A DNA stretch of 7,419 bases from positions 1 through 7,419 of the forward strand of contig JAMPGN010000206.1 in NCBI GenBank assembly GCA_023663915.1, read 5' to 3'. The stretch is from Eubacterium sp. GTDB lineage: Bacteria > Bacillota_A > Clostridia > Lachnospirales > Lachnospiraceae. This document shows positions 1 to 6,241 of the stretch, one piece after another. The translations under genes were made by a program, and so were the position numbers. Under the pieces are notes generated by a model. The model searched no databases and was not told where the DNA came from. It was given only the letters and a program-made list of their open reading frames with translations. The stretch's first letter is position 1, and each line of letters starts with the position of its first letter.

Positions 1-542
1 AACAATCCCATTGCCGCAAAAATAAAATACAAATTGGGCGCACCATAACAAACCTCCGGCATAGCAGCTGCTTCCGGTGCATCCTTCGGTATTTTCATAT
101 ACGGGGGATTACCAATAATCAAATCATATTTTTTAGGTTCGGGATTACCACCTAACATCTGATTGAAGTCCAGGTATTGACTTGTAATATAATTATCTGT
201 AATAATGTGAATTTGAATATCCTTTTTTGAATTTATCTGGCAAGTATGCAGATTTTCCTTTAACAGCTCTAAAATATTGTTATCGTTCTCATAACAGGTC
301 AATTCTATCGTCTGAACAGAAGCTATCAGCTCTAATTGTTCTATCAGCGCACACGATAATATCCCCGATCCTGCCCCTGCATCTAAAATACTGAGTTTAG
401 TTTTATTATCAGGAACATTATATAAATCAGCCATAAAACATGCCGTTTCCTTACTTGTAAAAAATTGACCATACTTTTTACGCTCTTTTTTAGGCATATT
501 ATTAATATATGTATTTGTGCGCTCGATAATATGATCTAACAT
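1..542 (-). CDS. N6-adenine DNA methyltransferase, Eco57I/BsuBI-PstI type (3' truncated by window edge)
   Basis: This gene reads leftwards from an ATG at 542 and runs off the window after 180 codons with no stop or frameshift. It would transfer a methyl group from S-adenosylmethionine to N6 of adenine in a DNA target site. The visible part carries the gamma-type order of motifs: GQFFTS at residues 25-30 (motif X), the SAM-binding loop DAGAGSG at 54-60 (motif I), an acidic stretch YENDNN at 84-89, and the catalytic NPPY at 145-148 (motif IV). The target-recognition part and C-terminus lie outside the window. An AAAGGGA-like ribosome site lies about 10 bases before the ATG. GC content is about 35% by hand count, well below its neighbours, which suggests horizontal acquisition. 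Such enzymes usually pair with a restriction nuclease, which would have to lie to the left. A solitary or phage-type methylase, or a fused restriction-methylase, remains possible. Confidence 0.9.
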   Translation of the reverse strand, partial: MLDHIIERTNTYINNMPKKERKKYGQFFTSKETACFMADLYNVPDNKTKLSILDAGAGSGILSCALIEQLELIASVQTIELTCYENDNNILELLKENLHTCQINSKKDIQIHIITDNYITSQYLDFNQMLGGNPEPKKYDLIIGNPPYMKIPKDAPEAAAMPEVCYGAPNLYFIFAAMGL

Positions 543-635
543 GAATCTTTTCCCTTTAATATACTCAATTACCTTATAATATTAGCATTCTTTTTCTAAT
601 TATACATCACAACACTATTCCACGCTTACATGAAT

Positions 636-664
636 ATTATAACTATCCCCATATAAGAAAGCAA
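636..664 (-). promoter_or_regulatory. Sigma-A type promoter for the DNA methyltransferase
   Basis: Read on the minus strand, a -35 box TTGCTT (659-664) is followed by a 17-base spacer and a perfect -10 box TATAAT (636-641), about 94 bases before the methyltransferase ATG. A second minus-strand TATAAT at 599-604 is closer to the gene but has no recognisable -35 box. The remainder of the 239-base divergent spacer (543-781) is AT-rich and shows no further gene. Confidence 0.55.
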
Positions 665-744
665 GTCTGCCTTTTAACCTTTATTTAAAAAATACTGTAG
701 AAATCTGTCGACGCCTTACAGCTTTTCCCACGGCAAAATCCTAA

Positions 745-776
745 TATAATATAAGTATGCACTTAAAACACGGAGG
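745..776 (+). promoter_or_regulatory. -10 box and ribosome binding site for the membrane protein gene
   Basis: A perfect TATAAT lies at 745-750 on the plus strand, and GGAGG at 772-776 sits 5 bases before the ATG at 782. No convincing -35 hexamer is found 16-18 bases upstream of the -10 box (the sequence there is ctttt-like), so the promoter is either weak or needs an activator. The ribosome site is strong and fixes the start codon. Confidence 0.5.
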
Positions 777-781
777 TAACC

Positions 782-1459
782 ATGCTTACACTTTTTTTCC
801 AGCATAAAAATTTTATGATCGCAATCCTTTCGCTGCTCTTCTGTAGTATTTTATGTCAAATTCTGATCGGCGTGCTATATCACAGGCTGATCCGGGAAAC
901 GGAGAATATGTCCGCCACAAAAAATAAATCCCTGCAAAAGCTGAAACTTAAGTTCACCAGCTGCAGGCAGCTGAGGGAAACGATTCCCAATGTACCTGTC
1001 TTTGTGGACAAGTACCTGCACCAGATCCGTATCGGCAAAATCTCTCCGTCTTTTTTAAAACATCTTTCCGGGCAGCTTACGCTTCTGGCTGTGCTGGTGG
1101 CGGGAATCGGCGCCTGCCTGAGTATCATCCGGGGCGAAAGCTTTCTTTCAATCGCTCCCTTTTATCTGATTAGTTTTTTCGGTCTCTACCTTTATTTTGC
1201 CGTCACTTCCCTGCTGGATATCCCCGGGAAAGCTGCCATCCTGCGCACCAATCTGGTAGACTATCTGGAAAACCACCTGGCAGGACGCCTGGACCAGACG
1301 CAGCTTGATATGCGGCTGGTGGGTATGGAAGAGCCTGTCGAAAAGAAAATCGAAACGGCCCCTGCCCCCGAGAAAAAAGTACATAAAAAAAGCGCCCCTG
1401 CCTTTACGCCCTCGGAAGCGGAAGAATTGGAGCTGCTTTTACGGGAATTTTTAGTCTGA
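782..1459 (+). CDS. Unrecognised membrane protein with three predicted transmembrane helices
   Basis: I do not recognise this 225-residue protein. Hydrophobic stretches at about residues 11-34, 95-116 and 121-145 look like three membrane helices: one N-terminal helix, then a basic, probably cytosolic segment (35-94), then a closely spaced helical hairpin around a short loop at RGES. The C-terminal 80 residues are soluble and end in a Lys/Ala/Pro-rich linker (about 186-208) followed by a short acidic, leucine-rich helix (EAEELELLLREF). This is a layout that could dock a partner protein, but that is inference. A GGAGG site 5 bases before the ATG supports the start. GC content rises markedly towards its 3' part, unlike the AT-rich methyltransferase next door. 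Its last 9 bases overlap the end of the opposing small gene. No operon partner is visible on the same strand. Confidence 0.8.
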   Translation: MLTLFFQHKNFMIAILSLLFCSILCQILIGVLYHRLIRETENMSATKNKSLQKLKLKFTSCRQLRETIPNVPVFVDKYLHQIRIGKISPSFLKHLSGQLTLLAVLVAGIGACLSIIRGESFLSIAPFYLISFFGLYLYFAVTSLLDIPGKAAILRTNLVDYLENHLAGRLDQTQLDMRLVGMEEPVEKKIETAPAPEKKVHKKSAPAFTPSEAEELELLLREFLV

Positions 1460-1669
1460 CCCGTATTTTTGTTTCAGCCGGTCCAGCTTTTCCAATATAC
1501 CCGTTTCAATTCCCTCATCATTGTTTTCATTCATGTACACCGCATAACGCAAAATCTCCGCTACATGATCGGACTCTATTGTCGTCACATCATATGTCGC
1601 ACAGTCGTCAAATATAACACAGAGCTTCCATTTTCTGCTTGCCATACTCTGAAGCGGTATCCAGCGCAT
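1451..1669 (-). CDS. Small unrecognised protein (72 aa)
   Basis: This is a short reading frame whose composition looks protein-like: mixed beta stretch KWKLCVIFDD, then DVTTIESDHVAEILRYAVYMNE, then an amphipathic C-terminal helix ending in LEKLDRLKQKYGSD. It has no membrane segment or signal peptide and is probably cytosolic. A GGAGG motif (1680-1684, read on the minus strand) lies 10 bases before the ATG at 1669, slightly long but usable. A nearer ATG at 1676 is out of frame and would give only 22 residues, and an internal Met9 has no good ribosome site. The frame ends inside the 3' end of the convergent membrane-protein gene, with a 9-base overlap. I do not recognise a family. A competing plus-strand frame over the same bases lacks a ribosome site and a plausible composition. 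Confidence 0.65.
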   Translation of the reverse strand: MRWIPLQSMASRKWKLCVIFDDCATYDVTTIESDHVAEILRYAVYMNENNDEGIETGILEKLDRLKQKYGSD

Positions 1670-1686
1670 ATCGCATTATCCTCCGC

Positions 1687-1717
1687 TTTCAGTCTAACAT
1701 TCTGAAAAATTTTTTTG
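1687..1717 (+). terminator. Weak hairpin with T-run, possible plus-strand terminator
   Basis: TTTCAG (1687-1692) and CTGAAA (1702-1707) can pair across a 9-base loop and are followed by AA and a run of T. This could end transcripts arriving from the membrane-protein gene, whose stop lies about 230 bases upstream and which has no nearer candidate. The stem is short and AT-rich, and it also overlaps the leader of the small minus-strand gene, so it could equally be an operator-like symmetry or chance. Confidence 0.3.
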
Positions 1718-1766
1718 CAAGCGGATTTTTTATGCGTTCTCTTAACTGCTTTCATTTTTGACAGAC

Positions 1767-1793
1767 AAAAAGCCGGCAGATCACCGGCTTTTT
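1767..1793 (-). terminator. Strong bidirectional intrinsic terminator after the DUF5107-TPR gene
   Basis: AAAAAGCCGG (1767-1776) and CCGGCTTTTT (1784-1793) form a perfect 10-bp inverted repeat around a 7-base loop. Read leftwards it lies 11 bases after the stop of the DUF5107-TPR gene and gives a GC core followed by five T, so it should end that transcript. The flanking A-run and T-run make it functional in either direction. It isolates the DUF5107-TPR gene from the small gene downstream. Confidence 0.87.
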
Positions 1794-1803
1794 ATCCAAC
1801 ATA

Positions 1804-4800
1804 TTATTCATTTCCAACTTCTTCCAATAAGATCTTGCAATTCAAATGGAATGGATCGATTCTTAACGTTTCATTAAAGAATTTTGCAGCTTCCGCCTTC
1901 TTCCCGAGTCCAAGATTTCCAAGCCCCATTACATAATTACAGTGCGCTTTGTTTTTGCGTGTGAAGTCTTCTTCATATATCATCAGATCCGGCAGGGAAA
2001 CCGCAAAATACCCAATTTTTACCTTATCTCTGATATGTTGCTCTCCAAAATCAATCAGCTTATACATCCTTCGGTTGCCCGCTTTCATCTGTCCCAGTTT
2101 ATATTGTGCTAATCCTTGATACAATATCATATCCGCCGGCTGGTCATTATAATACATCATACCCGCTACTTCTTCAGAACCTGTAGAAGCACGTCTGAAG
2201 CATTCCACCGCCTGTTCGGTCTCTCCCAGAGCTTCTGAAACCAGACCAAGATAATAATAAATATTATTATCCGTACTGCCCTCCAGTTTCCCTTCACCCA
2301 GATTTTCCGGATAAACAAGCGCCTGTTCCAATAGTTTCTTTGCTTCTCCATATGCTTTTTGCGCCATCTTTTCCTTTGCCATTTCCGTAAGCGCCACGAT
2401 ATATTGCGCCGCCGCCTTTCCTTCGCCGCCCTCCCACGGATGCAGCTTTCTGGAAAGCAAAAGCCCGTGTGCCTTTTCATAGTTTCCACAAAGATTCTGC
2501 AGAGTCACATATTCGATAAAGGCATCATCTCTTTCCAACGCTGTTTCACAGTATTTCTCGTAATTCGCCAGCCTCTCTTCTGTCGGCATCTTACATTTCT
2601 TATAGAGCTGATCCAGTTCAAAGAACACGCGGGAATCTTTGGTGTCCAGCGCAAACGCCTTTTCCATAACTATTCTTGCTTCCTCTTTTCTATCCATATG
2701 GTTATAGTAAGCAAGAGAAAGATTTCTGAATACTGTCGGGTAACGGTCGTTATTTTTTGCGCTGTTCTCCCAGCATTCTGTCGCTTTTGCATATTGTTTT
2801 TTGTCGTAATACAAATTCCCGAGATAATACCAGGCAAAGGATGCTTCCGGCAAAGTCGCACAGCAGTCCTTTAATACGGCGATATCTTCTAATGCATTCG
2901 GGAAACAGCAGTAGGAATCCTGCTTTTCCGCCAGACGATACAGCTCTTTTACTTCATCCTCCGGCTTCCCGGACGCCTTTCCATAATAAGCCTTGTAATA
3001 AGCATTCAGAGCCGCCGATGTCTTGCAGGCGGCAAGAACCACTTCCGCCTCCTGACAAAAGCCGCATTCCGCATAGTCCTTCGCCAGCCGCAGATACGCT
3101 TCCGCATTGTCCCTCAAACAGACTGCAAGCGCTTCTTTTTCCTGCGCAAGAGCCTCTCCCTCCAGATAAGAAAGCGCTTCCCATCTGCTCACATAATCGA
3201 AAGGATCAATACACAGGCTCTCTTTGATCCAGCTCTGCGCCTCTTCCTTTCTGTCCAGCCTTCTTAAGACCGCCGCCTTGATTCCTCTCGCCTTGACATT
3301 ATGCCAGTTTTTCACAAGCCCCCTCTCAATTAGATACAAAGCGTTCTCATACTCGCCCTGTCTGCAGGCAATCGCTGCCAGATAATAAAAACTCATCTCC
3401 TGCTGCTCATTGCTCCAGGTTGCTTTGTAAAAAGCGTCATACGCCTCTTCGTACTTTTCCTGATAAAAAAGGCTAAGTCCGAGTTTATAATACGCTTCGC
3501 TGTCATAAGGATTCGGGTTTTTCCAAGTCGCCCGCTCAATCGCCTTGCGGAAGTATCGCTCACTCTCTGCAAAAAGACCTCTTGACAGCAATAAAGAACC
3601 ATACGCAGTATTCACCCTGATATCCCCGGGATCTCTTTTTAAGCCTTCCAGATAGTAGCCGTCCGGCAGATATGTCGCATGCCGGTACTGCTCAATATGC
3701 TGCCCTGTCAGATAAAGTTCCTCTACCGTAGCAATTTCTCCCGGTTCTTTCGCTGCCTTTGCCGGTTCTGGCAACTCAGGAATGCTTTCTTCAAGCGGTG
3801 TGTAAGCAACCAATTCTTTCCCTTCCCTGCTCAATACTCTGAGCGTATACTCCTGTTCTCTGCCCCCTTTAAGTTCTATCTTTTTTTCGAAAATATGTAC
3901 CGGGTCCAAGTCCGCCGTTTCCTCAAAGATTACAGCCCCCTGTCTAATGACCTGCACCTTTACCCCTTCTCTGACAGAAGTCGCGTATATGATGATCTCA
4001 GCTTGATTTTCAGAAACCATAAAATTCACAGCTGCATCTATCGTCGCATTCTTTACATCCCCCAGTGCTTTATAGGGCATGAAATACTGCTTAAAGACCT
4101 TTTCCTCAAACGGTTTTAACCAGGTAAAATCAGGCTGGTTATCCGTAAACACGCCCGTCATCAGTTCAATATAGGGACCATCCTCATCCGTAAGGTTTCT
4201 GTCCCAGCATTTGCCAAAATCACCGCAGCCCCAAGTCCACTGCTTCTTTCCCGGAGACACATGATGATCCGCCACATGGAGCACGCCTGCCTCTACGCCG
4301 TAATCATACCCGCCCACAAAATTAAAGTCGGATTTTTCCGCCATATAAGAGGTCGGCACCGGAATATTTTTATAGCGGGAAATATCCACGCCCTCACTGT
4401 AATCATGCTTATAATAAACACCAGTAGCCATCGGGAATCGAGAAACATCTCTTTTGCCATGATCCATCACGGCGTGCACATCCGGCGGAAAAACAGACTT
4501 CGTATTGTCATTAACAGGTACTGCCGGATTCGCCCACCAGAGGAAAGTCTGCGGCATATTCGTCCTGTTGTACAGCTGTCCTGTGATTTCCAGATATGCT
4601 TTGCCGGGATACAAAGTAAACTTCGCGATCCCCTTCGTGCCATACATCTTGTCCACATCATTGACCAGCACCGATTTTGATCCGTCTTCCCCTTCGGCAA
4701 GGATATAATCCACCGGCATGTAGGTAGTCGGTCTATGATGCTGTGGCCAGTTAAATTCGATGCCACCGCTAATCCATGGTCCTAAAAGACCTACCAGCGC

Positions 4801-5112
4801 GGGCTTGATCACATGATTGTAATACACAAAATCATATCCATTGGTTTTATCATAGGCACGCTGAACCCTTCCGCCCAGTTCGGGCAAGATCATGATCTTT
4901 ATATATTCATTCTCCAAATATACCGCCTTATACTCCTGATCTATCTTTTCATCATATATCTTATCGATCACCGGATAAGGATAAACCTTCCCGCTGCTGC
5001 CCTGATATACTCGTTTTTCCAGAAACATAGGATTTTTATTGGGTTCTCCCACTTGATATGTAGGAATCGTCACCGTTTCTTCCCATACTCTTACCGTGCC
5101 CGTCTCTTTCAT
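1804..5112 (-). CDS. DUF5107 domain protein with C-terminal TPR repeats
   Basis: This is a large cytosolic protein of 1102 residues with no signal peptide or membrane helix. The N-terminal half (about residues 30-350) has the hallmarks of the Pfam DUF5107 family, which as I recall groups with galactose-mutarotase-like folds: LPELGGRVQRAYD at 76-88 resembles the start of aldose epimerases, and GGIEFNWPQHHRPTT at 116-130 supplies Glu, His and Arg candidates for a sugar site. Trp- and Asp-rich blocks follow (WTWGCGDFGKCWDRN at 292-306, FTDNQPDFTWL at 322-332). Residues 355-440 look like a beta-sandwich. After a Pro/Glu/Ala linker (441-458), tetratricopeptide repeats run to the end; clear units lie near 537-570, 572-605, 757-790, 792-826, 949-985 and 1056-1090. 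AAGGAGGTC (5117-5125) precedes the ATG by 4-6 bases and fixes the start. The gene is transcribed alone, divergent from an AraC regulator. A role in carbohydrate metabolism is inferred from fold and neighbours. No reaction can be assigned. Confidence 0.92.
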   Translation of the reverse strand: MKETGTVRVWEETVTIPTYQVGEPNKNPMFLEKRVYQGSSGKVYPYPVIDKIYDEKIDQEYKAVYLENEYIKIMILPELGGRVQRAYDKTNGYDFVYYNHVIKPALVGLLGPWISGGIEFNWPQHHRPTTYMPVDYILAEGEDGSKSVLVNDVDKMYGTKGIAKFTLYPGKAYLEITGQLYNRTNMPQTFLWWANPAVPVNDNTKSVFPPDVHAVMDHGKRDVSRFPMATGVYYKHDYSEGVDISRYKNIPVPTSYMAEKSDFNFVGGYDYGVEAGVLHVADHHVSPGKKQWTWGCGDFGKCWDRNLTDEDGPYIELMTGVFTDNQPDFTWLKPFEEKVFKQYFMPYKALGDVKNATIDAAVNFMVSENQAEIIIYATSVREGVKVQVIRQGAVIFEETADLDPVHIFEKKIELKGGREQEYTLRVLSREGKELVAYTPLEESIPELPEPAKAAKEPGEIATVEELYLTGQHIEQYRHATYLPDGYYLEGLKRDPGDIRVNTAYGSLLLSRGLFAESERYFRKAIERATWKNPNPYDSEAYYKLGLSLFYQEKYEEAYDAFYKATWSNEQQEMSFYYLAAIACRQGEYENALYLIERGLVKNWHNVKARGIKAAVLRRLDRKEEAQSWIKESLCIDPFDYVSRWEALSYLEGEALAQEKEALAVCLRDNAEAYLRLAKDYAECGFCQEAEVVLAACKTSAALNAYYKAYYGKASGKPEDEVKELYRLAEKQDSYCCFPNALEDIAVLKDCCATLPEASFAWYYLGNLYYDKKQYAKATECWENSAKNNDRYPTVFRNLSLAYYNHMDRKEEARIVMEKAFALDTKDSRVFFELDQLYKKCKMPTEERLANYEKYCETALERDDAFIEYVTLQNLCGNYEKAHGLLLSRKLHPWEGGEGKAAAQYIVALTEMAKEKMAQKAYGEAKKLLEQALVYPENLGEGKLEGSTDNNIYYYLGLVSEALGETEQAVECFRRASTGSEEVAGMMYYNDQPADMILYQGLAQYKLGQMKAGNRRMYKLIDFGEQHIRDKVKIGYFAVSLPDLMIYEEDFTRKNKAHCNYVMGLGNLGLGKKAEAAKFFNETLRIDPFHLNCKILLEEVGNE

Positions 5113-5116
5113 GTCC

Positions 5117-5125
5117 GACCTCCTT
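5117..5125 (-). promoter_or_regulatory. Ribosome binding site of the DUF5107-TPR gene
   Basis: Read on the minus strand, AAGGAGGTC is close to the ideal anti-16S sequence and sits just before the ATG at 5110-5112. The AT-rich region further upstream shows no convincing -35/-10 pair, consistent with a promoter that depends on an activator such as the neighbouring AraC protein (inference). Confidence 0.75.
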
Positions 5126-5170
5126 GATTTCTTATAATTGTTAATATTTTACATTTCTATTTGTACTTAA

Positions 5171-5187
5171 TTTTATCAGTTTTATCA
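5171..5187. promoter_or_regulatory. Tandem direct repeat, candidate AraC-family operator
   Basis: TTTTATCA occurs twice, at 5171-5178 and 5180-5187, separated by one G, giving a 9-base period. The core TTATCA appears a third time at 5197-5202. Regulators of the AraC family carry two helix-turn-helix units and often bind asymmetric direct repeats next to the promoter they control. This pair lies midway between the divergent DUF5107-TPR and araC-type genes. Binding is inferred from position and pattern, and AT-richness makes chance repeats possible. Confidence 0.35.
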
Positions 5188-5197
5188 TGAAATTCAT
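5187..5197. repeat. Short palindrome in the divergent spacer
   Basis: ATGAA-A-TTCAT is an 11-base perfect palindrome directly abutting the tandem TTTTATCA repeat. Allowing one mismatch, the symmetry extends by two more pairs on each side. It could be a second regulator site or the symmetric centre of the operator. Confidence 0.3.
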
Positions 5198-5239
5198 TAT
5201 CATCTTTTGCCTGTTCATTTAAAAAAATTGCTCTTTTTA

Positions 5240-5268
5240 TTGACGAATCACGCCGTCGCTTTTATACT
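5240..5268 (+). promoter_or_regulatory. Sigma-A promoter of the AraC-family regulator gene
   Basis: TTGACG (5240-5245), a 17-base spacer and TATACT (5263-5268) make a near-consensus promoter. Transcription would start near 5275, leaving a leader of about 25 bases that contains the ribosome site AAAGGAGG (5286-5293). Its strength suggests steady expression of the regulator. The -35 box lies about 50 bases from the direct repeats. Confidence 0.7.
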
Positions 5269-5299
5269 CTTAAGTGAATATATCCAAAGGAGGTTTCCT

Positions 5300-6151
5300 A
5301 TGCGCCCAATTGATGTTGGCTGTACTGAAAAATCAGCCGTCTTTTTTTATACTGCCAGTGAAGCCGCAAAAAAGACTTTTTTCTATCCACTCTGTGTCGG
5401 ACATTATTTTTGTACCAATGAGTACCTTGTCCAGAGAAATAACTACAATAGCTTTCTTCTGATCTATATTAAACAGGGAGAAGGCTATCTGACTGTCAAT
5501 GGCAAAAAACATCTGTTTCATAAGGAAGACGTGGTTCTGGTCGATTGTTATAAACCCCATATCTACGCCACAACTAAAGACAGTGAAATCCTATGGTTTC
5601 ATTTTGACGGCGCTACCAGCAGGGAATATGTGGAAATGATTTTCGCAAACGCCGGTCCTATCTGTTCCGTACAGGACCTTATCTCCTTTGAAAAAGACCT
5701 GAACCGCATCATTCTCATGATCAGCGGCAGTTCATCAATCAACGACGCGTTATGCTCCTATTATATCACGAAAATTCTTACCGACCTTATTTTATGCAGC
5801 ACCAAATCACTAAAAGAGGAAAATACCCATTCTGTCACAGAGGAGATTATATCTTATATCAATAATCATATCTCAAATAATCTGTCTTTGGAAGAGTTAT
5901 CCTCCAAGGCGGGTTTAAGCCCCTTTTACTTTACCCGGCTTTTTAAAAAGGAAACTGGCCATACGCCTCACGAATATATTATTCTCAGCAAAGTGAATAT
6001 CGCAAAATTCCATCTGAAAAGTTCTACCTATTCTATTAAGGAGATCTGCTTCAACAGCGGCTTTTCCTCGGAAAGCAGTTTCTGCTCCACTTTCCGGAAG
6101 GTCTGCGGCATGACACCCAGCGAGTATCGGGAGAACAACAATATTACCTGA
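5300..6151 (+). CDS. AraC-family transcriptional regulator with cupin-like sensor domain
   Basis: This is a 283-residue DNA-binding regulator, the usual length for the family. Residues about 35-115 form the N-terminal sugar-sensing/dimerisation domain of the AraC cupin type: a beta-rich stretch with LIYIKQGEGYLTVNGKKH and EDVVLVDCYKPH, ending in WFHFDG. Residues 182-280 are the AraC DNA-binding domain with two helix-turn-helix units: LSLEELSSKAGLSPFYFTRL at 195-214, and SIKEICFNSGFSSESSFCST at 245-264, followed by the family signature FRKVCGMTPSEYR at 265-277. The start is set by AAAGGAGG six bases before the ATG at 5300; an in-frame ATG-type start at 5207 would place the coding region over the promoter and is unlikely. 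It is divergent from the DUF5107-TPR gene and convergent with the sugar-binding lipoprotein gene, and the simplest reading is that it activates one or both in response to an imported sugar. Confidence 0.95.
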   Translation: MRPIDVGCTEKSAVFFYTASEAAKKTFFYPLCVGHYFCTNEYLVQRNNYNSFLLIYIKQGEGYLTVNGKKHLFHKEDVVLVDCYKPHIYATTKDSEILWFHFDGATSREYVEMIFANAGPICSVQDLISFEKDLNRIILMISGSSSINDALCSYYITKILTDLILCSTKSLKEENTHSVTEEIISYINNHISNNLSLEELSSKAGLSPFYFTRLFKKETGHTPHEYIILSKVNIAKFHLKSSTYSIKEICFNSGFSSESSFCSTFRKVCGMTPSEYRENNNIT

Positions 6152-6165
6152 AATTTTCTGTACTG

Positions 6166-6201
6166 CCAAAAGAAGACCCCTGTCAGGAGGTCTTCTTCTG
6201 G
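6166..6201. terminator. Shared hairpin terminator between convergent genes
   Basis: A 13-bp stem with one mismatch pairs 6166-6178 with 6189-6201 (core AAGAAGACC / GGTCTTCTT). It lies 14 bases after the regulator's stop and 41 bases after the stop of the lipoprotein gene on the other strand. Read leftwards the stem runs into TTCTTTT, so it fits a terminator for the lipoprotein gene best. Read rightwards the T-run is inside the stem and weaker. Confidence 0.72.
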
Positions 6202-6241
6202 TGTTACATGGCGTTTATCATTTTATCGCATCAGCCTAGTC

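Noticed and set aside
1654..1676. Alternative ATG at 1676 (minus strand) encoding a 22-residue peptide
   Set aside because: Only 3 bases separate it from GGAGG, too short for efficient initiation, and it is out of frame with the longer, better-looking protein.
1469..1705. Plus-strand frame of 78 codons opposite the small minus-strand gene
   Set aside because: It has no ribosome site and an unnatural composition rich in Ile, His, Arg and Tyr, whereas the minus-strand frame has a GGAGG site and a protein-like composition.
1758..1763. Perfect TTGACA on the plus strand
   Set aside because: No -10 box follows at 16-18 bases. That stretch is the terminator stem-loop, and no plus-strand gene lies downstream.
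2359..2874. Plus-strand frame of 171 codons and several other frames inside 1804-5112
   Set aside because: They lie antisense or out of frame within the DUF5107-TPR gene, lack ribosome sites and have skewed compositions typical of shadow frames.
5207..5299. In-frame upstream start for the AraC-family gene giving 31 extra residues
   Set aside because: The extension would cover the near-consensus promoter (5240-5268) and the AAAGGAGG site. The start at 5300 has ideal spacing and gives the normal family length.
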